Positions 1 through 11,334 of a stretch of 64,000 nucleotides of DNA are shown here, one piece after another. The position numbers were made by a program, and so were the translations under genes. This stretch comes from Heterodera schachtii (lineage: Eukaryota; Nematoda; Chromadorea; Rhabditida; Heteroderidae), in contig SIJG01000023.1 of NCBI GenBank assembly GCA_023374025.1, positions 1,487,382-1,551,381 of the forward strand, written 5' to 3'. Within the stretch, counting starts at the first letter, position 1; every line of letters starts with the position of its first letter. Below the pieces are notes generated by a model. It had not been told where the DNA came from. It worked only from the letters and a program-made list of their open reading frames with translations, and ran no database searches.

Positions 1-768
1 AGACGACAAAAATTGTCCAAATGAGCACCATTGGGAAAGGTAAAATGGCGAATGTTTGGTGCAAAAATGGGCAAAATTTCACGGGCAAAAACTTCCAAAA
101 TCGGCTGGACATTGTACATGCGCAAATCCAATTTGGTGCCTTTTCCATCGAAAATTTGTCTATTTGAGCGGAGAAAATCGATGACCGAATGATCAATGTA
201 CCTAAAAAAAAAGAATGCTTTTTATTGAACCATTTTTCAAATTACCTAATACAAAGGTAATTAAAACGAATTTTGTTGGGCAGCGGACGGTCAGGCAGAG
301 GAAAATGCACAAAATTATAAGTCAATATGGATAGTCTCGGTTCTGTTCCCATCTTGCAAATTGAGATTCGTTTCCAAATTGTCCATTCGCTTTTGCCATT
401 GAAATGTTTGTCAATTAAAAGATCAAAACGAGGCGAAAGAAGTGCCAATTTGAGACCGAGTTGAGCACGGTCAAAAAACGGGAGAATGTCCAACAAAACA
501 TCAGTACAAATCCAGCTAAAATCCGGGGAAAAAAATAATTGAGCGGACTTAAAATGAAATTCATAATTTCCAGCCCAATAAATTCACACATTTTCCTCAA
601 AATTCGTTTATTCATTTTCTTTGCCACTCGAACACTTCGCCGTTCTCCAAATGATGTCATAAGTGAGCCCAACGGTTGCTGTTGTTTTCCACCAATTGCT
701 GCAGAAGAAATAAGACGGTGGTGGTCGGCGGAGGAATGCATTTTCTTTTTTTCGGCGGGCGGTGCCAT
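1..768 (-). CDS. F-box-like family protein, 3' end outside the window
   Basis: Member of the cyst-nematode F-box-like family, thought to act as substrate adaptors of SCF ubiquitin ligases; here the role is inferred from family resemblance only. On the minus strand a basic N-terminal exon begins at ATG 766-768 (MAPPAEKKK, then a GERRSVRVAKK stretch like the paralog at 38122). The F-box-like exon is 246-515 (DILPFFDRAQLGLKLALLSPRF), and the next exon, 1-201, starts YIDHSVIDFLRSN and leaves the window. Exon 246-515 has clean AG and GT borders, and the AG|G join to YIDH keeps frame. The donor of the first exon is unclear: the GTAAGG seen in paralogs is missing near 604, so the 5' structure is uncertain. 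Whether the whole gene is intact cannot be judged here. Confidence 0.75.
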
Positions 769-872
769 TTAAAAATTACTTTTTTTCCTACATAAATAAA
801 GACAAATTTTTGAAAACATTTGCACAAAAACCAATCTTAGAGGATTTTAAATTGCAATTAATTATACGCAAT

Positions 873-1284
873 GGTTCTTATCCCTTTTGTGACCCCCCCT
901 GAAAATTGTTTTTTACTTATTTTTTCTAGGGTATTTTTAACTCAAAATTATGAGGCATTTTTTATTAATGAGAAATTATATCATTTACAGAACTTTATAT
1001 TGTGATGATCAACTATTTATAAAGCAGTGATGCATATTAACTAACAGCATTTATAAACAGTCTCAGATTACCTATAATCCTTTTAAAATGTCTTTTCATG
1101 CCGCCCGCCTGATGTTTGAACTTTACATTTTTTTAAATTTTTTCACGTAAAATTTCACGTAACTCACGCAAAACTCACGATAGCTAAAAATGAACGTCAT
1201 ATTCGTGTTCAGCGCATAAAAATACCCTAGAAAAAATAAGTAAAAAAACAATTTTCAGGGGGGGTCACAAAAGGGATAAGAACC
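873..1284. mobile_element. MITE with 65-bp terminal inverted repeats, 8-bp TSD
   Basis: The left end begins GGTTCTTATCCC and the right end is its reverse complement; the arms match for about 65 bp apart from one T-run indel. The element is flanked by a perfect 8-bp target duplication TACGCAAT at 865-872 and 1285-1292. No coding capacity. The 8-bp duplication fits a hAT-like transposase, but the ends are not of the CAGGG type seen in most elements of this window. Confidence 0.88.
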
Positions 1285-1292
1285 TACGCAAT

Positions 1293-2371
1293 ACGTAACA
1301 CAGACAAAATGAGAGAAAATGAATGAATGAGAATGAATAAAAAATATCTAACAATAAACAAACAAACAAAATGGGCACAGTGCACTATGGGGCAACTCCA
1401 CTGTGCAGAGAAAAGCCTAGCACTATCTCGTCGTTTCTCTTTTTCTTTGTAATTTCTCTTATTTTGGCGTACTATCTCTTCATTTTATTTATGTAAAAAA
1501 CAACATTTACTTCGTGATGTTTAACTTTTTTTTCCCGATGTTAAATCCACCCCAAATTTTGTAAACCGATAAAAAAAAAAGAAAATGAAAACACTTTCAG
1601 TGTTTTGAGTAAAAGTTTCGGCCAAGAAAATTATTCAATTGACAGTTTTTTTAATTCTTGAATTTTTTAGGATTTATAGATAAAAAAAAAATTTTCCTTA
1701 AGCTTCAAGGTAAAAGAGGTGTTGAAAATCTGAGAAAAAGGCGAGAGGGGAGAAAGCGGCCAAGGCGATAAAAGCTCGCCTGGCCAAGAAAAGTGAGTTT
1801 TCCGTTCATTTTTCATAAAATCTCTAATCTCACTTTTATTTATTTTTTTCACATTAATATTTCCATTCGCTTAGAAAAAGATTCTCCATTTCAAAATCTT
1901 TTTTAGTATACCAAATTTATTCAGTTTAGTTGGGTATGAAGAAAGTTATGGCTGATCAAAATAAACAATCAAAAATGCAGGGATCAGTGTAAATTTGAAT
2001 TAGCGCGCAAAAATTTACGCCAATTACGCTATTTGGCGTTATGAGCAATTTTGTCTAACATTGGGCTTGACCCATAGTGAGGGTGCAGCGAAAAATACAT
2101 CTCTCATTTTGGCGTAATATTTCTTTATCTCTGTTATTATTGTAATAGTGAAAAAGTGAATTTTCTTCCTTATAAGGAAATTTTTTCTCCGCAGACTAAA
2201 AAACACAAAAATGAACATTGGAATGAATATTCCAGCAGAAGTTAAACAGCAGCAGGAGCATTTGCTTTTAAATTGGGTAGCATTAAATATATTCAGAAAC
2301 GAAAAAAGCAACAACAAATCTATGAAATAATGAGCAGATCAATTTCCAAATTCATAATGATTGATCATTTT
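1293..2371. other. AT-rich intergenic stretch with a dispersed repeat block
   Basis: I see no convincing gene. A block at about 1981-2090 (GTGTAAATTTGAATTAGCGCG, then GGCGTT and TTTTGTCTAACA) recurs near 14090 and 19405, so it is a copy of a dispersed sequence. A short hairpin (CACAGTG/CACTGTG) lies near 1376-1405. Confidence 0.5.
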
Positions 2372-2578
2372 TCATTTCCCAACACTTTTTCTTCCGCTGG
2401 GCCCGTCACTCATTTTCAGACGACTTTTTGCGTTCATTTTGTCCGTGGTGTCCCATTTTTTGCCGTCGTCGACGCCATCCTCGCCAGCTGTGACCACGAG
2501 TCGCTGAACGTCACTTGGCCAATACCCGCCTTGGCACAGTGTCGGACCAGCGAACGAACAAATGCCAAAATAATTTAA
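2372..2578 (-). pseudogene. Terminal-exon fragment of the F-box-like family
   Basis: The minus-strand reading ends in K-M-N-A-K-S-R-L-K-M-S-D-G-P-S-G-R and a stop, resembling the last exon of the intact gene at 38122 (NAKNHLKMSAGPSGQRKKK). No matching upstream exons lie next to it, so it is probably a detached fragment. Weak but specific resemblance. Confidence 0.4.
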
Positions 2579-2747
2579 CAATTATTTCAAAAAATTCCCG
2601 ACCGAAAATTTTGATTTTTTGCTCCTCAAAATGGGACTTTTTGTTTTTATAATAACTTTTTTGTCATAATATGTGCAGAAACGATGTTGCGAGGGTTTTC
2701 GGGGTCATTCATCACGAATTTGACACCAATTTTGACTAATCCCTAAT

Positions 2748-4774
2748 CCGAACAGAAAACCGGAAACTCGGATGTCAATTTTTCTTAAAATTTAGCGGAA
2801 AAGTGGAGGCCTGCCATTCATTGGTACCGCCTCCAAGGCCTCGCGCACCCAAATCTCTCAAAAAATTTTGCAAAGATCCACAAAACACATGGACGAGTAC
2901 GAAGAGCAAAGACCTTGAAAATGGACATATTATAATTCATGGACCAAAAATCCGTCACAAATGAACCAAATTTTTCGAAAATTCCTTGAAATTGAAACAA
3001 AAACAATTGGATTTTACCGTAAATTCCCCACCTGCCCCCAAACAAAAAACGATAAATCAGCGAAAAACAGCGCCTACCAATACAAAAGATGTGCAAATCG
3101 CTGAAAGACAAGCATCATTTTGAATTTAGACAACACACAACTGACAATGAGTAATAAACAAAATCTGAAATCTTTAAAAAATATAAAAATTTACGCATTA
3201 ATATTGAACATTTCGGCTAAATACAGAAAATATACCAAATAAATAAAATAAAAAAATCCCCTGTTTTAAAATTGGCACTTTGGAAACAGGGTTGGATCAC
3301 GCACAGAAAAATCCCGCGGTCGCGGATCGCGCATCGCGGATTCAATTTGCCGCGGTCGCGAATCGCGCAGAGTGAAGGGGACGGACCTAGATTTTTTGTT
3401 CGGGACCGGGACCAACCGGGAAATTTTAAAAATTCAAAAAAAATAATAAAATATAATTTTCTAATTCATTTCAATTGAAAATAACAAAAATTAAATTTTT
3501 TTTTTGTTTTGTTTTTATTTAATAAAATCAAAAAGTTAAAAGCTAAATTAAATTAATAAAATTTTCAAATCAAATTTTCTTCATTCATTTCAAGCAATAA
3601 TTATTTTGGGCTAAATGATCGAATATTATTAGAAATTCAGATTTGCTTTTTACATCATTTTTTCGGCGCGTTTTTTCCAAAAAACTTTTGGGGAATAAAA
3701 GTGGTCCGGCGGTGCCGATAGGCGCAGACGGGGAAAATTTTGAAAATTTGAGTGTAATTTGTTAACAGATTTTCAATAAAAAAATGGGATTCCGAAGCCC
3801 CAAGAATTTTCGGAAATCGGAATTCGGACCCCAAAAACGTCGGATCGGAAGTCGGAAATTTTTCAAAAAATATAATAAAAATTTGCTAAATATTTTTACT
3901 AGACTAAATTTTTTAATTCCTAACCAAGTAAAAGGTGATTTCAAAAAATGTTTTGGTATAAAAAAAATTTTGAGAACATGGGGGAGGGGGAGAGGTCCGG
4001 CGGTGCCGATAGGCGCCGCCGGGGAAATTTTTGTAATTTTTAATGCGATTTGTTAACAATTTTGTCCAAAAAATGGCCAAACTTTTAAATAATTTATATT
4101 TAAAACAATCGCTTCAATAAAAATTTTCTTTTTAAAATCTTATAAAATTGCCGCGGATTCACAAATCCCGCGGATCGCGGATTTAAAATCCCGCAGTTGC
4201 GGATCGCGTATCGCGGGTTCAAATTGCCGCGGTCGCGAATCGCGGATCGCGGAAAAAAATGTCGCGAATCGCTTATCGCGCATCGCGGATCGCGGTCGCG
4301 CTCCACCTTCTGGGCCAAATTGAAAAATAAAAAGCGAAATTTGCGGAAAGCCAAAAATATGCGAAAAGCGAAATGCGAAATTTTTTTCAAAAATTTTACC
4401 AATAGTAAAATCATAGATTTTGTGGTTGTGATGCAAAAAAAATTCTCGGCATTTTCCGGTTCAATCTTTTTCTCAAATCACAAAAATGCCAAATTCTAAA
4501 CCCATTTTGGGGTTTAAATTTAAACGAAAAGCAAATGGCAATCAACGCAAATATTTATTGAAAATGTGGCCACATCTCTTTGAAATTGTTGATCAATTCA
4601 GCGATTTCTGACATAAAATCACAATGAAATTGCTTTGGCTTTCCATCTTTTGTCGGAGTGTTCAACCATTTGGCTAATGCTTGGCCAGCAGTTGAATTTG
4701 GTCCATCATCAGCAATTGAATCAAGAAACAAAAACCGGAATGAATTGAAATAATGTCGAGGTCGGTGAGAATTG
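2748..4774 (+). repeat. Palindrome 1, left arm (2027 bp)
   Basis: Every long reading frame of this arm reappears on the opposite strand in 5652-7678. Paired positions always sum to 10426, so the arms contain no indels. At the outer edge homology stops at 2748/7678, with a mismatch just inside. At the inner edge it stops at 4774/5652, in the middle of an F-box exon. The arm holds two hairpin-core modules (about 3705-3729 and 3995-4022) and CGCGGATCGCG-rich tracts. The near identity implies recent duplication or gene conversion. Confidence 0.95.
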
Positions 4775-4827
4775 ATGTCGCGAATCGCTTATCGCGCATC
4801 GCGGATCGCGGTCGCGCTCCACCCCTG
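3287..4827. mobile_element. hAT-like element with captured F-box fragment and 49-bp internal duplication
   Basis: Ends are CAGGGTTGGATCACGC and GCGCTCCACCCCTG (inverted, imperfect), with a perfect 8-bp target duplication TTTGGAAA at 3279-3286 and 4828-4835. Subterminal regions are built of ATCGCG/CGCGGATCGCG repeats (3307-3372 and 4150-4306). A 49-bp stretch at 4259-4307 is repeated exactly at 4775-4823; the 467 bp between them (4308-4774) is the inverted copy of 5652-6118, including the end of an F-box pseudogene. The element therefore seems to have acquired host sequence between two copies of its own end. Confidence 0.8.
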
Positions 4828-4993
4828 TTTGGAAACACTTTGTCAAATTTGATCGTTGGGTTCACTTTTCCTTTTCTGACCAAAAAAACTGAAAATTAGA
4901 ACGTATGGATAAATATTTGAATTCAGCATAAATTAGAGAACAGTTTACACCAGTAGGGAAGTGCTTCCGGTACTAATGCACTTTACCAGAAAT

Positions 4994-5072
4994 AATTCAT
5001 GTAAAATAGCTTCCGGGGGTTTTCAGCATCGCTGATTAAGAATGAACACCCGGAAGCTATTTTACATGAATT
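4994..5072. repeat. Perfect 24-bp stem hairpin in palindrome 1 spacer
   Basis: Positions 4994-5017 (AATTCATGTAAAATAGCTTC then CGGG) pair perfectly with 5049-5072, leaving a 31-nt loop that holds its own small CAGC-ATC-GCTG hairpin. It could be a tiny MITE relic or a small-RNA precursor. No target duplication is visible. Confidence 0.7.
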
Positions 5073-5166
5073 AAGACACAAAAATTGGACGTTTCCAACG
5101 CAATTATTCTCTGCTTTGTGATATCATTCGAAAAAAAAAGGCAAATTGTGCTAATTGCCGCAAAAA

Positions 5167-5871
5167 ATGAACCGACGGTAAGGAATTTTAAAATTGATTC
5201 ATTACCCTAAAAGTTATTTTCCCCGCATTTCAGTTGGGTGTGTAACGACGTTTGGATGGATCTTTTTCCCTTTTTTGGTCGTCCTCAACTCGGCCTCAAA
5301 TTTGCACTTCTTTCGCCACGTTGCGAAGTTTTGGTGGACAAAAAATCCATTTTAATTACCTTAAAATTGAGTAAATCTAACAAAATTCAACGAATTATTA
5401 AATGGTAAAAGGATTCCTTTTCAGCTACATCGATCATTCCGTCATCACATTTCTCCGTGCCAATCAGCAAATTTTTGGCAAAGGCACCGATTTGCATTTG
5501 CATTTGCCTTACACCTATAATGCCAAGGATGTCCAGCCAATTTGGGATGTTTTTGCCCGTGAAATTTGGCCCATTTTTGCGACAAACATTCGCTATTTGA
5601 ATTTTTCTGGTGGTCATAATTTGAATAATTTACGTCATCTCATTTCGCCGACAATTCTCACCGACCTCGACATTATTTCAATTCATTCCGGTTTTTGTTT
5701 CTTGATTCAATTGCTGATGATGGACCAAATTCAACTGCTGGCCAAGCATTAGCCAAATGGTTGAACACTCCGACAAAAGATGGAAAGCCAAAGCAATTTC
5801 ATTGTGATTTTATGTCAGAAATCGCTGAATTGATCAACAATTTCAAAGAGATGTGGCCACATTTTCAATAA
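5167..5871 (+). pseudogene. F-box-like family pseudogene across the spacer/right-arm border
   Basis: Family exon order is kept: mini-exon ATGAACCGACG (5167-5177) with donor GTAAGG; F-box exon from 5234 (WVCNDVWMDLFPFFGRPQLG); domain exon from 5425 (YIDHSVITFLRANQQ); stop at 5869-5871. It is broken: the F-box exon has lost about half its length after VLVDKKS and its donor phase no longer fits the next exon, and a frameshift near 5694 separates IHSGF from the downstream ADDGPNSTAGQALAKWL reading. The terminal PFELVNE exon is absent. The inner edge of palindrome 1 cuts this gene at 5652. Confidence 0.75.
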
Positions 5872-7678
5872 ATATTTGCGTTGATTGCCATTTGCTTTTC
5901 GTTTAAATTTAAACCCCAAAATGGGTTTAGAATTTGGCATTTTTGTGATTTGAGAAAAAGATTGAACCGGAAAATGCCGAGAATTTTTTTTGCATCACAA
6001 CCACAAAATCTATGATTTTACTATTGGTAAAATTTTTGAAAAAAATTTCGCATTTCGCTTTTCGCATATTTTTGGCTTTCCGCAAATTTCGCTTTTTATT
6101 TTTCAATTTGGCCCAGAAGGTGGAGCGCGACCGCGATCCGCGATGCGCGATAAGCGATTCGCGACATTTTTTTCCGCGATCCGCGATTCGCGACCGCGGC
6201 AATTTGAACCCGCGATACGCGATCCGCAACTGCGGGATTTTAAATCCGCGATCCGCGGGATTTGTGAATCCGCGGCAATTTTATAAGATTTTAAAAAGAA
6301 AATTTTTATTGAAGCGATTGTTTTAAATATAAATTATTTAAAAGTTTGGCCATTTTTTGGACAAAATTGTTAACAAATCGCATTAAAAATTACAAAAATT
6401 TCCCCGGCGGCGCCTATCGGCACCGCCGGACCTCTCCCCCTCCCCCATGTTCTCAAAATTTTTTTTATACCAAAACATTTTTTGAAATCACCTTTTACTT
6501 GGTTAGGAATTAAAAAATTTAGTCTAGTAAAAATATTTAGCAAATTTTTATTATATTTTTTGAAAAATTTCCGACTTCCGATCCGACGTTTTTGGGGTCC
6601 GAATTCCGATTTCCGAAAATTCTTGGGGCTTCGGAATCCCATTTTTTTATTGAAAATCTGTTAACAAATTACACTCAAATTTTCAAAATTTTCCCCGTCT
6701 GCGCCTATCGGCACCGCCGGACCACTTTTATTCCCCAAAAGTTTTTTGGAAAAAACGCGCCGAAAAAATGATGTAAAAAGCAAATCTGAATTTCTAATAA
6801 TATTCGATCATTTAGCCCAAAATAATTATTGCTTGAAATGAATGAAGAAAATTTGATTTGAAAATTTTATTAATTTAATTTAGCTTTTAACTTTTTGATT
6901 TTATTAAATAAAAACAAAACAAAAAAAAAATTTAATTTTTGTTATTTTCAATTGAAATGAATTAGAAAATTATATTTTATTATTTTTTTTGAATTTTTAA
7001 AATTTCCCGGTTGGTCCCGGTCCCGAACAAAAAATCTAGGTCCGTCCCCTTCACTCTGCGCGATTCGCGACCGCGGCAAATTGAATCCGCGATGCGCGAT
7101 CCGCGACCGCGGGATTTTTCTGTGCGTGATCCAACCCTGTTTCCAAAGTGCCAATTTTAAAACAGGGGATTTTTTTATTTTATTTATTTGGTATATTTTC
7201 TGTATTTAGCCGAAATGTTCAATATTAATGCGTAAATTTTTATATTTTTTAAAGATTTCAGATTTTGTTTATTACTCATTGTCAGTTGTGTGTTGTCTAA
7301 ATTCAAAATGATGCTTGTCTTTCAGCGATTTGCACATCTTTTGTATTGGTAGGCGCTGTTTTTCGCTGATTTATCGTTTTTTGTTTGGGGGCAGGTGGGG
7401 AATTTACGGTAAAATCCAATTGTTTTTGTTTCAATTTCAAGGAATTTTCGAAAAATTTGGTTCATTTGTGACGGATTTTTGGTCCATGAATTATAATATG
7501 TCCATTTTCAAGGTCTTTGCTCTTCGTACTCGTCCATGTGTTTTGTGGATCTTTGCAAAATTTTTTGAGAGATTTGGGTGCGCGAGGCCTTGGAGGCGGT
7601 ACCAATGAATGGCAGGCCTCCACTTTTCCGCTAAATTTTAAGAAAAATTGACATCCGAGTTTCCGGGTTTCTGTTCGG
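5652..7678 (-). repeat. Palindrome 1, right arm (2027 bp)
   Basis: Inverted copy of 2748-4774. This arm is contiguous with the 5' half of the F-box pseudogene in the spacer, so the right side looks like the original arrangement and the left arm like the copy. The hAT-like element appears here only as 6119-7139, and the expected CAGGGG end and target duplication at its inner side are missing. Hairpin-core modules lie at about 6405-6431 and 6697-6722. Confidence 0.95.
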
Positions 7679-8739
7679 AGTTGAAACAGCTTTTGCTACA
7701 ATAATCAATTTTATTTGCACTTAATTTAGGCCATTGTCTCCGCCCTGAAAAAAGCCTCAAAAATGGCGAAATAGGCACAAAAATTTGCATTATAAAAGTC
7801 ATAGTAGACACCTCAAACTATTTGGTAGAATTTAAAATAAGGTTTTGATAGTTTCCATCAAAAGCATACTTATTAATGTACTGGACTACGGTAGACTCCT
7901 TTGTAATTCCCCATTTCAATACAGTATGCGCAACAGTATGCATTTATTCGGGAAAGGAAATGATACAATTCTTGATCTGTCTACCCGATTCGATCCGGGA
8001 ACAGAGACTGCCCGGGGGAGAGGACCGATGTGAATAAAGTACCTAAATAGAGAGCAAGACAAGGAGAATGTAATTAAAGGGCAAGAGGCAAGGGCGTAGC
8101 CAGGCGGAGTAGGACAAAATGTCGTCGGACGATTTTTGGACCATAACTTTTTTCTTTCTTAACCAAATTAAATATTCTTGGTATTATTCTTAAGCATTTG
8201 AAAAATGCTAGTAGCCTGCAAATTTTCAAAATTTTTTATTCATGCACAAAAAAAATCAGGGCAAAAAAAATTTCGAAATATTAGCTTTTGAGTTCCTTCT
8301 GGCCATAATTTTTTTGAAATTTAACGAAAGTTTTTGAAATTTTGCAAATTAATAATAAACACACAGGGCTATAGACAAAAACCACAATGCTTAATTTGAT
8401 TAACAATGAACAAAGTTATGATTCAAAAAATCTTCCGACGACGTTTCGGCCGACGACGTTTTGGGGTGCACCGTAGCCAGGACGGGGAGAGGGGCCAAAG
8501 CATACCCCCCCCGCAAAAAAAACCCAAAAAAGTAAAAATTTTCAAGAAAAAATTGGTAATGGAAAATTTTTTGAAAATTTTCAGCAATTCGCTTAAAAAA
8601 GCACGCCCAAATTTAAAAATACAATTTTAAGACATAAAATGAAAAAGTGTGACAGATCAAACACAAAAAAAACGGTAAAATAATTGAATAAAATGATGTT
8701 TCATATTGTCATCATGTTCAAACAAATAAAAATCACTGC
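7679..8739. repeat. Repeat mosaic with CAAGGGCGTAGCC and GTCGTCGG elements
   Basis: No gene seen. At 8090 CAAGGGCGTAGCCAGG matches the end of the MITE at 26763-27156. Inside it an inverted pair (GTCGTCGGACGATTTTTGG near 8118; CAAAAAATCTTCCGACGAC near 8427) encloses a diverged internal module with a TTGGTATTATTC core, suggesting one element nested in another. No target duplication could be found. Confidence 0.5.
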
Positions 8740-9541
8740 TCAATTAGTGGTAGCAAATTGTTTCTTCCAATTTATTAGTGTGTTTCGTGAACTTTGCAAT
8801 TCTTTGGCAATTATTTCATCGCTCATTTTTGGATTTTTTTCTTTTATTTCGTAATATTTTTTCAGCTTTTCTAATCTGTCCTCAGTGTTATGGTTTTCTT
8901 AAATAAAAGTTACATTTAACTTCACAAAAAAAAATATTCTTACTTTGACTTTTACAATATTTTGGCATCAATTCTTTTTTCCATTTCTGAAATGTAAATT
9001 CACAAACTCCCAATTCCTTCATAAATTCTTTCTGTTTGCCTTGACCATTTAATTCTTTAAATTGATCAATTTGTTCAATGAATTTGCGCTTTTTCTCATC
9101 ATAAATTCGTTTTTTAATTTTACTTTTATTTAAATTTAATTCATTTTTCCATTTTTGTATTAATTTTCGATTTTTTCCTAATAATTTTGCAATTTTTGTC
9201 TCAATTTTGCTTAGGTCTTTCTTTTCGTATTTCCTTTTTTCTCTCAATCTTTTTTTGATTGCCTCAAATTTTTCGATTATTTCTCCTTTTTGCAGATCAG
9301 TTGCTTCATCATTACTATTGTGATTAATTTTGCTACTTTTCTTATCATTTCTCTTTTGATCAATCGCTGCGTTTTGACTTTGCTCGTTTTGTTCATTTTG
9401 TTCAATTTTTACCACTTTCCTTTCACTTTCATTTTTGTTCCATCCGTCGCCAAATATTTCATCAAAATTCAGTCGGATTTTGCCAGATTCAATTACAAAA
9501 ATAAAAGATATAATAAATAAAATTAAATGCCACAAATTCAT
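8740..9541 (-). CDS. Secreted protein with helix-turn-helix-like repeats (candidate effector)
   Basis: Two exons, 8944-9541 and 8740-8897, joined over a 46-bp GT-AG intron (donor GTAAGA, acceptor TTTAAG) with phase kept; 251 residues. The N-terminus (MNLWHLILFIISFIFVIESG) is a clear signal peptide. An acidic/glutamine-rich linker (EQNEQNEQSQN) follows, then three lysine-rich repeats with the same spacing: IAKLLGKNRKLIQKWKNEL, FMKELGVCEFTFQKWKKEL, and in exon 2 IAKELQSSRNTLINWKKQF. The pattern I-A-K-x-L-x(5)-T/L-L-x-x-W-K resembles homeodomain-like or transposase-type helix-turn-helix units. Secretion plus DNA-binding-like, highly basic repeats suggest an effector acting in a host nucleus; this is inference. 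I cannot assign a named family. Confidence 0.75.
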
Positions 9542-10560
9542 TTTTACATATAAGGAAATTTTGTATATTATTTCTTAAATATTGCCCATTTTTCTTGTTT
9601 TATTGCCATTAATATACAAATCGATAATTTATTGCTTTTTTAATATGTAAAAAAATGACCAAATTTGAAAAAAATTGTGGACGAAAATTTTTTTTATGCT
9701 TTCTAGTAGGGTTCAAGCCCCGCCCCGGTCCCTGTCCTCGTTGACGGCACAGTTTTTTTCCCTGAGTAAATCAGGAAAATTTAATATATTTTAAATATTT
9801 TTACAAAATGCCAAAGAAAAACAAAAATTTATCGGAAAATCTTAATTTTTTTTTTGGTGAATATATGTTAGAAATAGAGCTTAAATTTCAAAATTCGCCC
9901 GGCGGCGCCTATCGGTCCCCACCCCCAAAAAAAAACTATTTTTTTCTTAAAAATTAGTCAAAAATCCCAAAATTTGGTCATTTTTTAGACAAAATCAATG
10001 CAATTAATGCCAAAATGAATTGAGTCGAGGCGATACAGCGACTAAAGGAATGTGGAGCCAAACACATCATTAGGGTCGCAACTTTTAGTGATTTAACTAT
10101 TTTTTATTTTTTGCTCAATTGTTTTGAAGAAAGGTGCGCAAAAAACGCATTTCTGCGTTAAAATTTTTCAATTTTGATGTCACTATCGGTCACTAGAAAT
10201 CACTATTTTGCGCTTCGTCACTAAAATAGTGAAAAAGACCAAAATCGAGAATCAAAGTCAGGAGAAATAAGGGTATTTTACTTTGTTTGTGTTCAAATAT
10301 AAAAATTTGAATGCTGCGAATCAAGGATGGGCTTTCGCATTTCGCTCGCATATTTCGCTTTTTTTGGTACTTTCGCTTTCGCGTTTCGCATTTTGGCGCG
10401 AAAGCGAATATTACACCCCTAAGAATGAGGGATGAAATGCCCCTAAAAATTCGGGAATGCCAAAACAATTCCTCTCCAAATTCTCTTATCAAAATGACCT
10501 CCCAAGAAAATTGACCACCCGAGATAAAGTGAACGACCGGCCTTATCACTATCCAACGGC
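9542..10560. repeat. Degenerate repeat region
   Basis: Contains a partial hairpin core (GGCGGCGCCTATCGG, about 9900-9914), a TAGGGTCGCAACTTTTAGTGA end near 10068 related to the element at 32778, and a GCGAAAGCGAAT-rich stretch near 10330-10400. None of these could be bounded by target duplications. No gene seen. Confidence 0.45.
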
Positions 10561-10776
10561 CAAAGTACCACTGAATTTTACCACATTGAAAAAAAGAGAA
10601 AAATGCTTAATTTTTACTACACACATATATCAATTTTCATTAAACATAGTGAATTTTTTAAATAAAAATGACTTTTCGGGTCAGTTTGACCCTGAGGCAG
10701 TTTGCTTCGGGCAAAACCGTGGGTTCCGGCTTGTTCATGTGAATATATAATAATAATAAAATAATAATTTTTATTC

Positions 10777-10911
10777 TCTGTCGAAATCTGTCACTGTCGA
10801 AATCAGCCACTGTCGGGAATGTCGGAAAACAGTAAAATAAATGAAAATAGTTCATTGTCGAAATCAGTCACTGTCGAAATCGGTCACTGTCGAAATCAGC
10901 CACTGTCGAAA
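10777..10911. repeat. Short tandem array TGTCGAAATC(A/T)GNCAC
   Basis: Six TGTCGAAAT units separated by CAGCCAC/CTGTCAC-type spacers in 135 bp, split by a 35-bp unique piece. It resembles the subterminal arrays of the bounded elements elsewhere in this window, so it is probably an element end; its partner end was not identified. Confidence 0.6.
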
Positions 10912-11334
10912 TTTCCTGGCACGAATTTTTTGAACTTTCATTTATTCGTTGAACCTTCACGTAAGTTTCTTTTGCTAATTATGCGAAACAGTAAGAATTC
11001 AAATTAGATTACTGTACGTAGAAGCGTCTAAATGGGAGAGTTAATGACCCGACAATACACTACCTAATTTTAAATTTTGAGATTATGATGTAAAACCAAA
11101 AGAATTTCAATATTTGTTAATGCTATTTTAAGTTTAGTAATTTATAAAATAAATATTGTTTTTCTCTAAATAATATAAAATTTTTAGTATTTTGTGAACA
11201 TAATAAAATTTTAAATTGAAAAACATTTCTGTTAAAAAACTGACAAATTTTTTATATTACTGTCTTGAATATGCTGTAAAATTGCTATTTCAAGATGCGC
11301 ATAAAATAATGATAATAACACTCTTTTTTTTATG

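Noticed and set aside
1370..1410. Short CACAGTG...CACTGTG hairpin
   Set aside because: A 7-bp stem is expected by chance in this much sequence; no supporting signal.
4197..4499. Frames of about 100 codons in the palindrome 1 arms (arginine/serine-rich)
   Set aside because: Three frames are open at once because CGCGGATCGCG repeats lack stops; they lie inside a non-coding mobile element.
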